Below, piece after piece: positions 15,501 to 24,528 of a DNA stretch of 64,000 nucleotides. The notes below the pieces were generated by a model that searched no databases, was not told where the DNA came from, and saw only the letters and a program-made list of their open reading frames with translations. The stretch is from contig CALDIF010000034.1 in the NCBI GenBank assembly GCA_937901905.1, forward strand, positions 1 through 64,000, given 5' to 3'. The DNA comes from an uncultured Porphyromonadaceae bacterium (GTDB lineage Bacteria; Bacteroidota; Bacteroidia; Bacteroidales; Muribaculaceae). Every line of letters begins with the position of its first letter. Position 1 is the first letter of the stretch. Position numbers and translations under genes: made by a program.

Positions 15501-16582
15501 TGTTGGTTCAACAAAGTTTCAATAATGCTAACCGATGCACACTGTCTGATGTTGGCAGCATCGGTAAGATGTCCTATAATAATGCCGACAAGGTCGCCGT
15601 ACTCGTTTATGACAGGCGAACCGATTACTTGTGGCGACGTGTTCATATCAATAAGAAATGTGTCTGTTCCCTGCTGGCTCACATGACCGCTGTACGACTT
15701 CACATCAACACGCTCGCTACTTGAGGAGGACAATACATTGATTGTCGCACCCACAGCGGGTAGCGAACGCACTGCAGCATCGGGAGCAATCAATCCCGCC
15801 TCATGCTTCGACGGTATGGTGAGTGTTCCCGAACTTGCCGGTGTCACCCCGTTATTAAGCCTCAACAGACACACTGTTGAGTTACTCCTGAGCACTTCAC
15901 ACGGCACCATATCACCTTGCTCAATTACACTCCCATTATAAGCCACGCGCACAGCATTGTGACAGCCGAACTTGACCTGCGTAGCGTCAATACTGCGCAA
16001 CTTGGTCACCACATCACGCGCCTTGAGAATATCCGACATCAAGTCGAGGCGTTTTTGACGATATTCGTTGACCCGCTTCGGGTCAAGTTCGATGATACTG
16101 TCATTCTTGTCGATGTCGTAACACGCATTGATTGAATCGGCAAGCAACCGATAATGTCGCGAGCGCTCTTTTTGCTCAGCCTCTGCCCACCCGATAAGAC
16201 GGTCTATCAAGTCTTGCACTTGCAGTTTCACATCACCGCCCAACGCTCCCGGATCGGCAATTGCCGTTGACGTGATAATGGTGCCGGCATTGTCTATAAA
16301 AACACCGGCACCGGTTGTTGTCGTGGGAACTATGCTATCGGGACTCGTGGTCAGCCCACTGAAGTTACCGTCGGTCAACTCGCTATAATAAAACGTCTGA
16401 CCATCGGGAAGGGTTACATGATAGTAGTAGTTGTTGAGCACTGTGACCACGCTCGATGCCGTGAGCGAGGGGTCTTGTTTGACCCCTGCCAAGGCATTGA
16501 TCGTGTCACGATAGCGCCAGTAACCGTAACCACCGCCACCGAGCAAGGCGAGCAATAGCACTGTCCACAAAATTCGTTTCAT
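15497..16582 (-). CDS. Membrane-anchored trypsin-like fold protein lacking catalytic residues
   Basis: 361 residues with one N-terminal membrane segment (about 4-22). The layout resembles an S1C/HtrA-type serine protease: GAGVFIDNAGTIITSTAIA stands where proteases have G-x-GVFI...GxIVTNxHV, and SPQVIGSPVINEYGDLVGI stands where they have NPGNSGGPVxN...GxLVGI. The active-site His is replaced by Ala (TSTAIA), the Ser of GNSGGP is gone (QVIGSP), and the expected Asp-containing D-[LI]-A-[VL] segment reads TVCLLRL. A helical insertion of about 100 residues (about 125-215) separates the two parts. It is therefore probably a non-catalytic binding protein. It is coupled to the lipoprotein gene downstream and lies 42 bp after the POT transporter. 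Confidence 0.6.
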   Translation of the reverse strand: MKRILWTVLLLALLGGGGYGYWRYRDTINALAGVKQDPSLTASSVVTVLNNYYYHVTLPDGQTFYYSELTDGNFSGLTTSPDSIVPTTTTGAGVFIDNAGTIITSTAIADPGALGGDVKLQVQDLIDRLIGWAEAEQKERSRHYRLLADSINACYDIDKNDSIIELDPKRVNEYRQKRLDLMSDILKARDVVTKLRSIDATQVKFGCHNAVRVAYNGSVIEQGDMVPCEVLRSNSTVCLLRLNNGVTPASSGTLTIPSKHEAGLIAPDAAVRSLPAVGATINVLSSSSSERVDVKSYSGHVSQQGTDTFLIDMNTSPQVIGSPVINEYGDLVGIIIGHLTDAANIRQCASVSIIETLLNQQ

Positions 16583-16624
16583 GATACACTATTTTATCGT
16601 ATAAATAGTCTATCGCTATAACAG

Positions 16625-18148
16625 TTACTTCGCCACTGCCTCGAGACGCTTCATAACCGCGAACATGAAAATCGCAGCTATCAAACACACACCGAGGAAA
16701 ACACTCCAACAAGCCCACAAGGGAACCTTGCCCCAAAGCAGACCTCCCACAACAACGAGTTGGTTGCCCAATGCTGTTGCAACAAACCAACCGCCCATCA
16801 TCATACCCTTATACTTGGGAGGCGCAACCTTGCTGACGAAAGAGATGCCCATAGGCGACAACAACAACTCACCGAACGTGAGTATCAAATAGGTGCCGAT
16901 AAGCAAGTTGGGTGTCACATCTGCTACGTGTATGCCTTCACCGTTATCGTTCATCTGTGGCATGGGCAGCCCTACCGATGCAATAGCCATAATACCGTAG
17001 GCAATGGCTGCGACTATCATACCGTAGGCAATCTTGCGAGGTGCACTCGGCTCCTTGCCCTTGGCTGCGAGAGAACTGAAAATTGCCATGCTCACCGGTG
17101 TCAATGCCACTACATAGAATGGGTTGAACTGTTGGAATATAGGCGCGGCAATGCTGATTTCGCCCGTCAAGTTGTAATACTTGTAAACCAACACACCCAA
17201 CGCACCGACTATCACGGCAGCCGAAATTGCCTTGGCTTGAGTACTCTTGCTTTGGAATAGCGAGAAACCGGCGTACACTATGAATATCACTAACACGAGG
17301 TTCCATACATCAAATGCCATACTCTCAAGTCCACTTGACGTGTTGGCTGTGAATTCGTCGGCAAAGTAGGTGAGAGAAAGTCCGTTTTGATGGAATGCCA
17401 TCCAGAAGAAGATAACCACCGCAAACACGAGACAAAGGGCAATGATTCGCTCCTTGGTCTCGGTTGCTGATAACTCGACGGTTTTCGAATCACCCTCAGC
17501 AGCCTTGGCACGCACGGCACCCTCGGTGTGGCGGAAGGTAGAGCGGAAAGCATAGTAAATGATAATGGACACAACAAGTGACGCACAAGCCACTGCAAAC
17601 GAGAAGTGATAAGCATCATTGCCCGAATACCCTAACACATTCTCGGCATACTCCTTAATCTTGATAGCGGCAGTTGGAGCAAACAAGGCACCGATGTTGA
17701 TTGCCATGTAGAAAATTGAAAATCCCGAGTCACGCTTGGCACTATACTGTGCATCGTTGTAGAGGTCGCCCACCATCACTTGGAGATTGCCCTTAAACAA
17801 GCCTGTACCGAAGCCTATTAATAACAACGCACCCAACATCACTACAAGAGCGAGCGTATCGCCTCCCAATGGAATTGACAATAACAGATAGCCGAGGAAC
17901 ATCACGATGATGCCCGTTGTCACCATTTTGCCGAACCCGAGACGGTCAGCCAAGAAACCGCCTATTAACGGGAAAAAGTAGACTAACATCAAGAACGAAC
18001 TGTAGATTGTTCCCGCCATGGCAGGTGACAATCCGTAATTAGCCCGTAGAAACAATGCAAACACGGCTAACATCGTGTAGTAGCCGAAACGCTCGCCCGT
18101 ATTGGCGAGGGCGAGAGCATAAAGTCCTTTTGGTTGTCCTTCAAACAT
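16625..18148 (-). CDS. POT-family peptide/proton symporter
   Basis: 507-residue MFS-type transporter of the proton-dependent oligopeptide (POT/PTR2) family. The N-terminal signature NTGERFGYY is the POT E-x-x-E-R-F-x-Y-Y variant. About 12-14 hydrophobic helices run along the length, and the second PTR2 region GTGLFKGNLQVMVGDLY lies near residues 115-131. Uptake of di- and tripeptides at the inner membrane is expected. It starts 12 bp after sufE on the minus strand, so it probably belongs to a transcript from the ComM-like gene onward. Confidence 0.92.
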   Translation of the reverse strand: MFEGQPKGLYALALANTGERFGYYTMLAVFALFLRANYGLSPAMAGTIYSSFLMLVYFFPLIGGFLADRLGFGKMVTTGIIVMFLGYLLLSIPLGGDTLALVVMLGALLLIGFGTGLFKGNLQVMVGDLYNDAQYSAKRDSGFSIFYMAINIGALFAPTAAIKIKEYAENVLGYSGNDAYHFSFAVACASLVVSIIIYYAFRSTFRHTEGAVRAKAAEGDSKTVELSATETKERIIALCLVFAVVIFFWMAFHQNGLSLTYFADEFTANTSSGLESMAFDVWNLVLVIFIVYAGFSLFQSKSTQAKAISAAVIVGALGVLVYKYYNLTGEISIAAPIFQQFNPFYVVALTPVSMAIFSSLAAKGKEPSAPRKIAYGMIVAAIAYGIMAIASVGLPMPQMNDNGEGIHVADVTPNLLIGTYLILTFGELLLSPMGISFVSKVAPPKYKGMMMGGWFVATALGNQLVVVGGLLWGKVPLWACWSVFLGVCLIAAIFMFAVMKRLEAVAK

Positions 18149-18160
18149 ATATAGTGAAAT

Positions 18161-18601
18161 TTAAGAATTGTTTCTCTCTTGTAACACGGTGAATGCAAGA
18201 GCACTTGCCTTTACTCGCTTGAGTATCGACAACAAGCCGTTGCTGCGAGTGGGTGTCAACTGGTCACGAAGTCCGATGCGCTCGATAAAATAAAGGTCTG
18301 CATCAACAATGTCTTTAGGTGATTGACCGCCGTACACCCTCACGACGAGAGCAACCAAACCCTTGACTATCGAACTGTCGCTATCGGCCCGCACTCTCAT
18401 TGTTCCGTCGTGCTCCAACGCACAGTCGACCCACACCCGGCTTTGACAACCGTCAATGAGGTTATCGGGGTTCTTCAATACATCGGGCATAGCGGGCAAT
18501 AACGCTCCCAACTCGATGATGTAGGCATAACGATCCAAGAAGTCGTCGAATGCCTCGAATTCCTCTATTATTTGATCTTGTATGTCATTAATGGTCATCA
18601 T
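18161..18601 (-). CDS. sufE: SufE-like cysteine desulfuration protein
   Basis: 146-residue SufE protein, which accepts sulfur from SufS during iron-sulfur cluster assembly. The sulfur-accepting Cys52 lies in LIDGCQSRVWV, the family motif. Length and predicted fold match. Two ATGs in tandem open the frame; the first is used here. No other suf gene is in the window. Confidence 0.92.
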   Translation of the reverse strand: MMTINDIQDQIIEEFEAFDDFLDRYAYIIELGALLPAMPDVLKNPDNLIDGCQSRVWVDCALEHDGTMRVRADSDSSIVKGLVALVVRVYGGQSPKDIVDADLYFIERIGLRDQLTPTRSNGLLSILKRVKASALAFTVLQERNNS

Positions 18602-18610
18602 AGCAGTTGT

Positions 18611-20173
18611 TCAGAAAGGAATGTCCGTAGAGGTGTTACCGAAATAGTTACCGCGATCGAGATTGCGATAGCCAATCGCCTCCATGATATGGTTAACGAG
18701 CACGCGTTCCTCGCCGGCAAGGTCGGCAATGGTGCGAGCAACCTTGAGAATGCGGTCGTAGGCACGAGCACTCATGTTAGTGCGTGTCATCACATCACGC
18801 AACTTGTCGAGTCCGGCAGCGTCGGGTTCAGCCCAACGATGTATCATTGACGATGACATTTGGGCATTGCAATGAACTCCCGGTGTGGCTGCAAACCGTT
18901 CGACCTGTATGTGACGTGCGGCAACGACGCGCGACCTGATGGCAGCACTGCTCTCGCCCGACTCTTTGCTTGCAATATCGTCAAATTCAACCGGTTGAAC
19001 TTCAATTTGCAAGTCAATACGATCCAGCAAAGGTCCTGAAATTTTACTCAAATAATGGTGGCGCTGATAATCATTGCACACACACGGCTTGTGGGGGTGA
19101 CCATAATACCCGCAAGGACACGGGTTCATGCTCGCCACGAGCATGAATGATGCGGGATACTCGGTCGAATACTTTGCCCGACTGATAGAGATAACACGGT
19201 CTTCAAGCGGTTGTCTCATCACCTCCAACACGCTGCGGTTAAACTCAGGCAATTCGTCAAGGAATAGCACTCCGTTGTGAGCCAACGATATTTCTCCCGG
19301 AGTAGGATAGGTGCCACCACCGACGAGTGCTACCGGTGAAATGGTGTGATGTGGCGAGCGAAACGGGCGTGTTGTCATTAACGTAGTGTTTCCCGACAAC
19401 TTACCTGCAACACTGTGTATCTTGGTGGTTTCCAATGCTTCTTGCAGCGTGAGGGGAGGCATGATGCTCGGCAATCGCTTTGCCATCATACTCTTGCCAC
19501 TGCCCGGGCTGCCCACGAGCAAAATATTGTGTCCGCCGGCACAAGCCACCTCAAAAGCGCGCTTTACACTTTCCTGACCTTTAACATCGGCAAAGTCAAA
19601 CGGGAAATTCTCTTGATTGCGAGCAAACTCGGCACGCGTGTCAACAACCGTAGGTTCCAAGTCACGCTTGCCGTTGAGAAAATCAACCACTTCGGTAAGG
19701 TTATCGACACCGAAAATTTTCAAGTTATTTACTACTGCCGCCTCATGTGCGTTGGCACGAGGTAAGATAAAACCGTCAAGCCCCATCGAGCGCGCCACAA
19801 TTGCCATGGGCAAAGCACCCTTGATGCTGCGTATAGACCCGTCGAGACTCATCTCGCCCATTATCATGTACCGGTCGAGCCTGTCGGCACCGATAACCTC
19901 GGCTGCTGCCATGATGCCTATTGCCAATGGCAGGTCGTAAGCCGAACCTTCTTTTTTAATGTCAGCCGGTGACATATTAATCACAACACGCCTGCCGGGA
20001 AAGCGATAACCGCTTTGTTGCATTCCGCAACGCACTCGCTCCGAACCTTCTTTGACGGCAATGTCGGGCAAACCGACGAGGGTGTACCCCACCCCACTAT
20101 CAACGCTTACCTCAATGTCCACCTTGATGGCATCGATACCGTACACTGCGGCCCCTATTGTTCGTGCGAGCAT
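18611..20173 (-). CDS. YifB/ComM-like Mg-chelatase-family AAA+ ATPase
   Basis: 520-residue protein of the YifB/ComM family. The N-terminal Lon-S16-like domain (about 1-170) begins MLARTIGAAVYGIDA. The AAA+ core carries Walker A GSPGSGKS near residues 219-226, Walker B LFLDELPEF, and the cysteine-containing segment MNPCPCGYYGHP. The C-terminal Mg-chelatase domain ends with ARAYDRILKVARTIADLAG. ComM is a branch-migration helicase for natural transformation; that function here is inferred. It stands 27 bp after the polyprenyl synthase gene and 9 bp before sufE. Confidence 0.93.
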   Translation of the reverse strand: MLARTIGAAVYGIDAIKVDIEVSVDSGVGYTLVGLPDIAVKEGSERVRCGMQQSGYRFPGRRVVINMSPADIKKEGSAYDLPLAIGIMAAAEVIGADRLDRYMIMGEMSLDGSIRSIKGALPMAIVARSMGLDGFILPRANAHEAAVVNNLKIFGVDNLTEVVDFLNGKRDLEPTVVDTRAEFARNQENFPFDFADVKGQESVKRAFEVACAGGHNILLVGSPGSGKSMMAKRLPSIMPPLTLQEALETTKIHSVAGKLSGNTTLMTTRPFRSPHHTISPVALVGGGTYPTPGEISLAHNGVLFLDELPEFNRSVLEVMRQPLEDRVISISRAKYSTEYPASFMLVASMNPCPCGYYGHPHKPCVCNDYQRHHYLSKISGPLLDRIDLQIEVQPVEFDDIASKESGESSAAIRSRVVAARHIQVERFAATPGVHCNAQMSSSMIHRWAEPDAAGLDKLRDVMTRTNMSARAYDRILKVARTIADLAGEERVLVNHIMEAIGYRNLDRGNYFGNTSTDIPF

Positions 20174-20200
20174 GGTTTCAAAATTTAGTCAAACGATGAG

Positions 20201-21169
20201 TCAATAATCACGATCAATGATGTAGTCGAGCAAACGTAGTAAAGTGGCGGTAACGTCATTATCGGCACTTGATGCCAACAGTGCGCGTGCCTCGTTGCGC
20301 AAACGGTTCATCACATCGCCGGCATAGACTACACCACCTCTTTCTTTGGCAAATTCAACGAGCATGTCAATTTGCCCCGGTGTCAAATCGCCTTTTACAA
20401 GCACCTCACGCATTTCACGTTCAATGGGTAAATCACCGTTCAGAACGTGAATTAAAGGCAGTGTCACCTTGCCTTCACGCAGGTCGTTTCCTGTGGGTTT
20501 TCCCACATTGTTGCTATAATAGTCAAAAATGTCGTCCTTGATTTGGAAACACAATCCCAATAATCGGGCGAACTCACACAACAGTGCCGACTGTTCGAGC
20601 GTTGCTCCGGCAGTCAGTGCCCCGACCTTGGCACACGCTACAAACAGCGATGCCGTCTTACGACCGATAATATCCATGTAACGCTCCTCGTCCAACACAT
20701 GACGACGTGCATTGTCAATTTGGCTAATTTCTCCGACCGATAAATCTCTACCCATGTCGGCAAGTGCACTCAACACCTCGGGAATACCGGTAGTCACTGA
20801 TGCCCGTAAAGCCCCCGTTACGAAAAAATCGCCTATTAACACAGCAATGTGATTGTCCCACACACTGTTAATAGTGGGGTGCGAACGACGGCTGCGAGCA
20901 CGGTCTATAACATCATCATGAATTAGCGAGGCATTGTGTAACATTTCAACAGCAGCGGCTGCATGGCATGTTTTATCGTTCACACCTCCATAAAACTTCG
21001 CACTCAACAGCACCAACATCGGGCGCAGTTGCTTTCCTTTAGAGCGCAAATATTCGGTGACAATAGCATCGGTTAACTCGTTGTCACTGCGCATCGTATC
21101 GGCAATAATCCCATTAACACGCGCGAGATCATTGCCGATTATCATTTTGATATCGTCAATTACTTTCAT
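20201..21169 (-). CDS. Long-chain trans-polyprenyl diphosphate synthase
   Basis: 322-residue prenyl synthase (IspB type) extending farnesyl diphosphate to the side chain of menaquinone. The first Asp-rich motif DDVID is at residues 85-89 and the second DDIFD at 212-216. KGKQLRPML near residue 45 binds the homoallylic substrate. Length is standard. It has its own promoter at 21180-21211. Product length cannot be read from sequence alone. Confidence 0.92.
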   Translation of the reverse strand: MKVIDDIKMIIGNDLARVNGIIADTMRSDNELTDAIVTEYLRSKGKQLRPMLVLLSAKFYGGVNDKTCHAAAAVEMLHNASLIHDDVIDRARSRRSHPTINSVWDNHIAVLIGDFFVTGALRASVTTGIPEVLSALADMGRDLSVGEISQIDNARRHVLDEERYMDIIGRKTASLFVACAKVGALTAGATLEQSALLCEFARLLGLCFQIKDDIFDYYSNNVGKPTGNDLREGKVTLPLIHVLNGDLPIEREMREVLVKGDLTPGQIDMLVEFAKERGGVVYAGDVMNRLRNEARALLASSADNDVTATLLRLLDYIIDRDY

Positions 21170-21179
21170 TTCGGTAGCG

Positions 21180-21211
21180 CAAAGGTACGAAAATAATGCG
21201 AATTTGTCAAC
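21180..21211 (-). promoter_or_regulatory. Bacteroidetes-type promoter for the polyprenyl synthase gene
   Basis: On the minus strand GTTG (21208-21211), a 20-base spacer, then TACCTTTG (21180-21187), 11 bp before the start codon. The untranslated leader would be nearly absent. Confidence 0.75.
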
Positions 21212-21225
21212 GATTACATATTATT

Positions 21226-21263
21226 AAACCGGGTTTCGTAATTGAATATTAAGAACCCGGTTT
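21226..21263 (-). terminator. Terminator-like hairpin after the LytTR regulator
   Basis: A 10-bp stem AAACCGGGTT (21226-21235) / AACCCGGTTT (21254-21263) with an 18-base loop. It lies downstream of the minus-strand regulator, and the arm ends in T-rich sequence in that direction. Confidence 0.6.
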
Positions 21264-21330
21264 GATTATACTCCACTCGACATAAATCAACTGCGAGCGA
21301 ATTCAGAAAGGAGTTGAAACCTACATGACC

Positions 21331-22062
21331 CTATTTACTCAAAAACCGACGATTAACGTGTGCAAGAAAATTGTCTTTGTATAAATCACCTATTGGAAGT
21401 GAATTTTGGGTACCTATGTCAACATGATTTTTATTAACCTCGCGAATGCAACGAAGGTTGATGATGTAAGAACGATGAATGCGCATGAAACGGTTTGACG
21501 GCAGACGTTCTTCAATTTTCTTCATGCTCATCAATACCGTTACCGGCCGTTGACCGTCTATCATGTGAATTTTAAGGTATTCACTCATTGCCTCGACATA
21601 GTGTATATTTTCAACATCAATGCGCACTATCTTGTAATCAGCCTTGATGTAAATTTCGTCATCAACGATGTAGTCGGTGTTCTCACCATGTTCTTCTCTA
21701 TTGTTCAACTTGAGCCGGTCAAGTAACTTGGCACAAGCCTGCCTGAACTCTTCAAGGTTGAAAGGTTTCAACAGATAATCCACTGCACCTACTTTAAATC
21801 CGTCAAGTGCATAGTTTTCATAGGCTGTCGTAAAAACAACGAGCGGTGGGGCAGCCAACTGTTTAATAAATTCAAGACCGCTCAAATCGGGCATATTAAT
21901 ATCGACAAACACAGCATCGATGTCGTTTTCGGCAATCACCTCAAACGCTCGAGCCGCATTGTTACAACAGGCTACCAAATCAATATACGGCACTTGAGAC
22001 GCGTAATGCTCTATCTGCTTCAGTGCCAACGGTTCATCGTCAACTGCTATACACCTTATCAT
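21331..22062 (-). CDS. LytTR-type response regulator
   Basis: 243-residue response regulator. The receiver domain (about 1-120) has acidic residues Asp8-Asp9, the phospho-acceptor Asp54 in VFVDINMPDLSG, and LKPF near residue 98. The LytTR DNA-binding domain (about 140-240) includes NIHYVEAMSEYLKIHM and RIHRSYIINL. Its normal partner would be a LytS-type kinase, but none is adjacent. A 17-bp inverted repeat overlaps its promoter and may be a control site. Confidence 0.93.
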   Translation of the reverse strand: MIRCIAVDDEPLALKQIEHYASQVPYIDLVACCNNAARAFEVIAENDIDAVFVDINMPDLSGLEFIKQLAAPPLVVFTTAYENYALDGFKVGAVDYLLKPFNLEEFRQACAKLLDRLKLNNREEHGENTDYIVDDEIYIKADYKIVRIDVENIHYVEAMSEYLKIHMIDGQRPVTVLMSMKKIEERLPSNRFMRIHRSYIINLRCIREVNKNHVDIGTQNSLPIGDLYKDNFLAHVNRRFLSK

Positions 22063-22126
22063 AACAAATCAATAATGGAAATCTATAATAATAATGCTCG
22101 CTGCAATTCAACTGATCAGCCATAAA

Positions 22127-22173
22127 TTGCAACTCATCTGTAAAACGTCGCTTACAGATGAGTTGCAAAGTTA
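22127..22173 (-). promoter_or_regulatory. Promoter with overlapping inverted repeat upstream of the LytTR regulator
   Basis: A minus-strand TAACTTTG element (22166-22173) fits the -7 consensus. A perfect 17-bp inverted repeat (22127-22143 and 22152-22168, 8-base loop) begins inside the -7 element and covers the expected transcription start. It could be an operator or a 5'-end RNA hairpin. A clear -33 TTTG is not seen. Confidence 0.5.
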
Positions 22174-22284
22174 ATAAAAAAATACTAATTATTAACTTTT
22201 ATGACCTTTTTTATGTTATTTTATTTACCTTAAATATAGGGTTTGCTATATAATCATCACTTATAAAACAGCCTGAATATTGAC

Positions 22285-23961
22285 TTAATAATGGAAACTG
22301 CTGCCGCCGAGAAATTCACGCAACAAACTTGTACCCGGTATATCAGCCTCATCAAGAGGCTCAAAATAACTTAAAAATTTCATCAAGCGATTAGCCTCGG
22401 CATATTCGTCACTGTTCATAGGCACTTGTCGCAGTATGGGTTCGGCAAAGTTTTTCATAACAGCCAACTCAAACAACAAACTGCTGTTGAACATAGCATC
22501 GGCATTCTCATGAAACGGCATGATCCACTTTTCTTCACCGCGGCGCACACTTGCCCACCGCTTGATAGTTTGTTGTGCATTATAATTGCGATACTTGTAA
22601 TCGCGAATAATTCGACGAAGCAAACGATTATCAAACGTACCTATCCAGTTGTGATCATCAATACTCAATGTGGTCAATGCACTGACAAATACTTTAAACT
22701 TTTGCTGTTCGGGAATGCCCTTGGTCAACTCGGGATTAAGACCGTGAATACCCTCCATAAGCAGTACTTCCTTGGGTTCCAACTTCATTGTATTGCCTCT
22801 ATATTCGCGTTCACCTTTAGCAAAGTTATAGGTAGGCAAGGCAATCTCTTCTCCGGCGAGAAGGCGAGTAATATCCTCATTGAGTTGCTTGAGATCAAGA
22901 GCATACAGCGACTCATAGTCAAAGTCGCCTGTCTCATCGTGTGGAGTGAGATGACGGTCAACAAAGTAGTTGTCCAATTCTATAACCTTAGGTGACAAAT
23001 AATTGGTAATCAACTGTATGGCAAGGCGTTTACTGCTTGTTGTTTTACCGCTGCTTGACGGTCCGGCAATGAGAACTACACGTGCACCCCCCTCGTGATA
23101 ACGACGGGTAATCTCATCGGCAATCTTGGCAAACATTTTGTTGTGTAACGCCTCGGCAACATTTATCAATAGCGGTGCATTGTGTTCACGAATTACCTTG
23201 TTAAGGCTTCCCACATCGTGTACACCTATCACATCGTTAAAGCGTGTATACTCGGTAAATGCTTTGAACAATTTGGGTTGACTTACTGCCATTGCAGGTA
23301 CGACAGGATTTTTTCTATCCGGACCTATCAATAACATTCCTTGCTCATAAGGTACGAGGTCAAATACCGACAAAAATCGCGTACTCGGTACCAACGGACC
23401 ATAAAAACTGTCTATTATATCATCAAGTTTATAATAAGCAGTATATAATTCGGGTATGGTTTCAAGCAGGCGAACCTTATCGTTGAGACCCTGAGAACGG
23501 AACATCTCAATAACATCGGCAGTCAATCGCTCGCGACGCTGGAAGACAATGTCATTTTCAATAATTTCTTGCATTCGCGACTTGATGCCGCTCACTATCT
23601 CGTCGGTCAACACAATGTGTTCTTCATGCTTGAGCCGGCAATAATGACCGTTACCTATCGAGTGCTCTATAGTCAATCGATGACCGGGATACAAGTCATT
23701 GATAGCCTTATATAACACCATGCATAACGAACGGGTATAAACACGGTATCCGCTATTGCTGTTTATATCAAGAAATTCCAACTGACAAGGACCGTAAACC
23801 TTGAAGTGCAAATCTTGATTACGATTGTTTACATAACAACACAATGCGGTGAAACCCACTCGTTGCTCTATAGTTTTGAAAATGCTTTCCAAACTTTCAC
23901 CACCGTCAACGCTGATGTATTCGGCAGTGTTTTTACAATATATTTGCAAATCTTCACTCAT
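22285..23961 (-). CDS. Nucleoside (uridine) kinase with N-terminal TGS/ThrRS-SAD-like region
   Basis: 558-residue two-part protein. The N-terminal ~200 residues resemble the TGS and second additional (editing-site-related) domains of threonyl-tRNA synthetase, with RLTIEHSIGNGHYCRL as the recognisable segment. The C-terminal part is a uridine-kinase-like P-loop domain with GPSSSGKTTSSKRL near residue 290, then LDNYFVDR and EGIHGLNP. This fusion is common in Bacteroidetes and anaerobes as a putative nucleoside kinase. ATG 23961 is preferred to the TTG just before it; it overlaps the M50 stop as TGATG. It is the last gene of the nadA operon. Confidence 0.85.
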   Translation of the reverse strand: MSEDLQIYCKNTAEYISVDGGESLESIFKTIEQRVGFTALCCYVNNRNQDLHFKVYGPCQLEFLDINSNSGYRVYTRSLCMVLYKAINDLYPGHRLTIEHSIGNGHYCRLKHEEHIVLTDEIVSGIKSRMQEIIENDIVFQRRERLTADVIEMFRSQGLNDKVRLLETIPELYTAYYKLDDIIDSFYGPLVPSTRFLSVFDLVPYEQGMLLIGPDRKNPVVPAMAVSQPKLFKAFTEYTRFNDVIGVHDVGSLNKVIREHNAPLLINVAEALHNKMFAKIADEITRRYHEGGARVVLIAGPSSSGKTTSSKRLAIQLITNYLSPKVIELDNYFVDRHLTPHDETGDFDYESLYALDLKQLNEDITRLLAGEEIALPTYNFAKGEREYRGNTMKLEPKEVLLMEGIHGLNPELTKGIPEQQKFKVFVSALTTLSIDDHNWIGTFDNRLLRRIIRDYKYRNYNAQQTIKRWASVRRGEEKWIMPFHENADAMFNSSLLFELAVMKNFAEPILRQVPMNSDEYAEANRLMKFLSYFEPLDEADIPGTSLLREFLGGSSFHY

Positions 23962-24524
23962 CAAAACAAAGGAATTATCCAGAAAAATATAATAATCAAT
24001 ATAGTGCCTATAATGGCGAGTTTTTGACGAAACTCATTACTCGGACTCTTACCGGTTATCATTTCGTACAGTTCTAACATTGCAGCACCGCCATCAAGCG
24101 GATAAACCGGAATTAAATTAAGTAAGGCGAGATAACCCGACACCGTACCCAAATAATACATGAAAAACGAACCATATACACCGGTAACCATCAACATCAT
24201 TATCACAAACCAAGTCAATAAATTGAAAATTATTCCGGCAAGTGATATTATGAGACGCTTTAACGGCGGCAATACACTATATTGATAAGGATCAAATCGT
24301 GTTATACCACCAAAAGGTAATATACCCAAAATCCAGCGTGTTCGTCTCCACGAGTCACGAGGTGTCTTGTAATAGTCGAAAGTAGGTGTATAGGTGATGA
24401 TAGGGAAAAAGAATACTTGAACCTCTGTCACACGCACCTTGAAAAGCCTGCCGGCAATGTAATGACCCAACTCGTGAATGAAAACCACTATAACAAGACA
24501 CGCCAACCAAATGAGGGTGTCCAT
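23961..24524 (-). CDS. Small M50/site-2-protease-like membrane metallopeptidase
   Basis: 187-residue membrane protein. The zinc motif HELGH is at residues 17-21 inside the first hydrophobic helix. The second M50 motif, NLIPVYPLDGG, lies near residues 137-147 with the metal-binding Asp. Four to five membrane helices are visible. It has no PDZ domain, so it is the compact form of the family. Its substrate is unknown; the operon (nadA, glutathione peroxidase, nucleoside kinase) gives no clue. It is 4 bp after the glutathione peroxidase gene and overlaps the kinase by one base. Confidence 0.85.
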   Translation of the reverse strand: MDTLIWLACLVIVVFIHELGHYIAGRLFKVRVTEVQVFFFPIITYTPTFDYYKTPRDSWRRTRWILGILPFGGITRFDPYQYSVLPPLKRLIISLAGIIFNLLTWFVIMMLMVTGVYGSFFMYYLGTVSGYLALLNLIPVYPLDGGAAMLELYEMITGKSPSNEFRQKLAIIGTILIIIFFWIIPLF

Positions 24525-24528
24525 GGTG

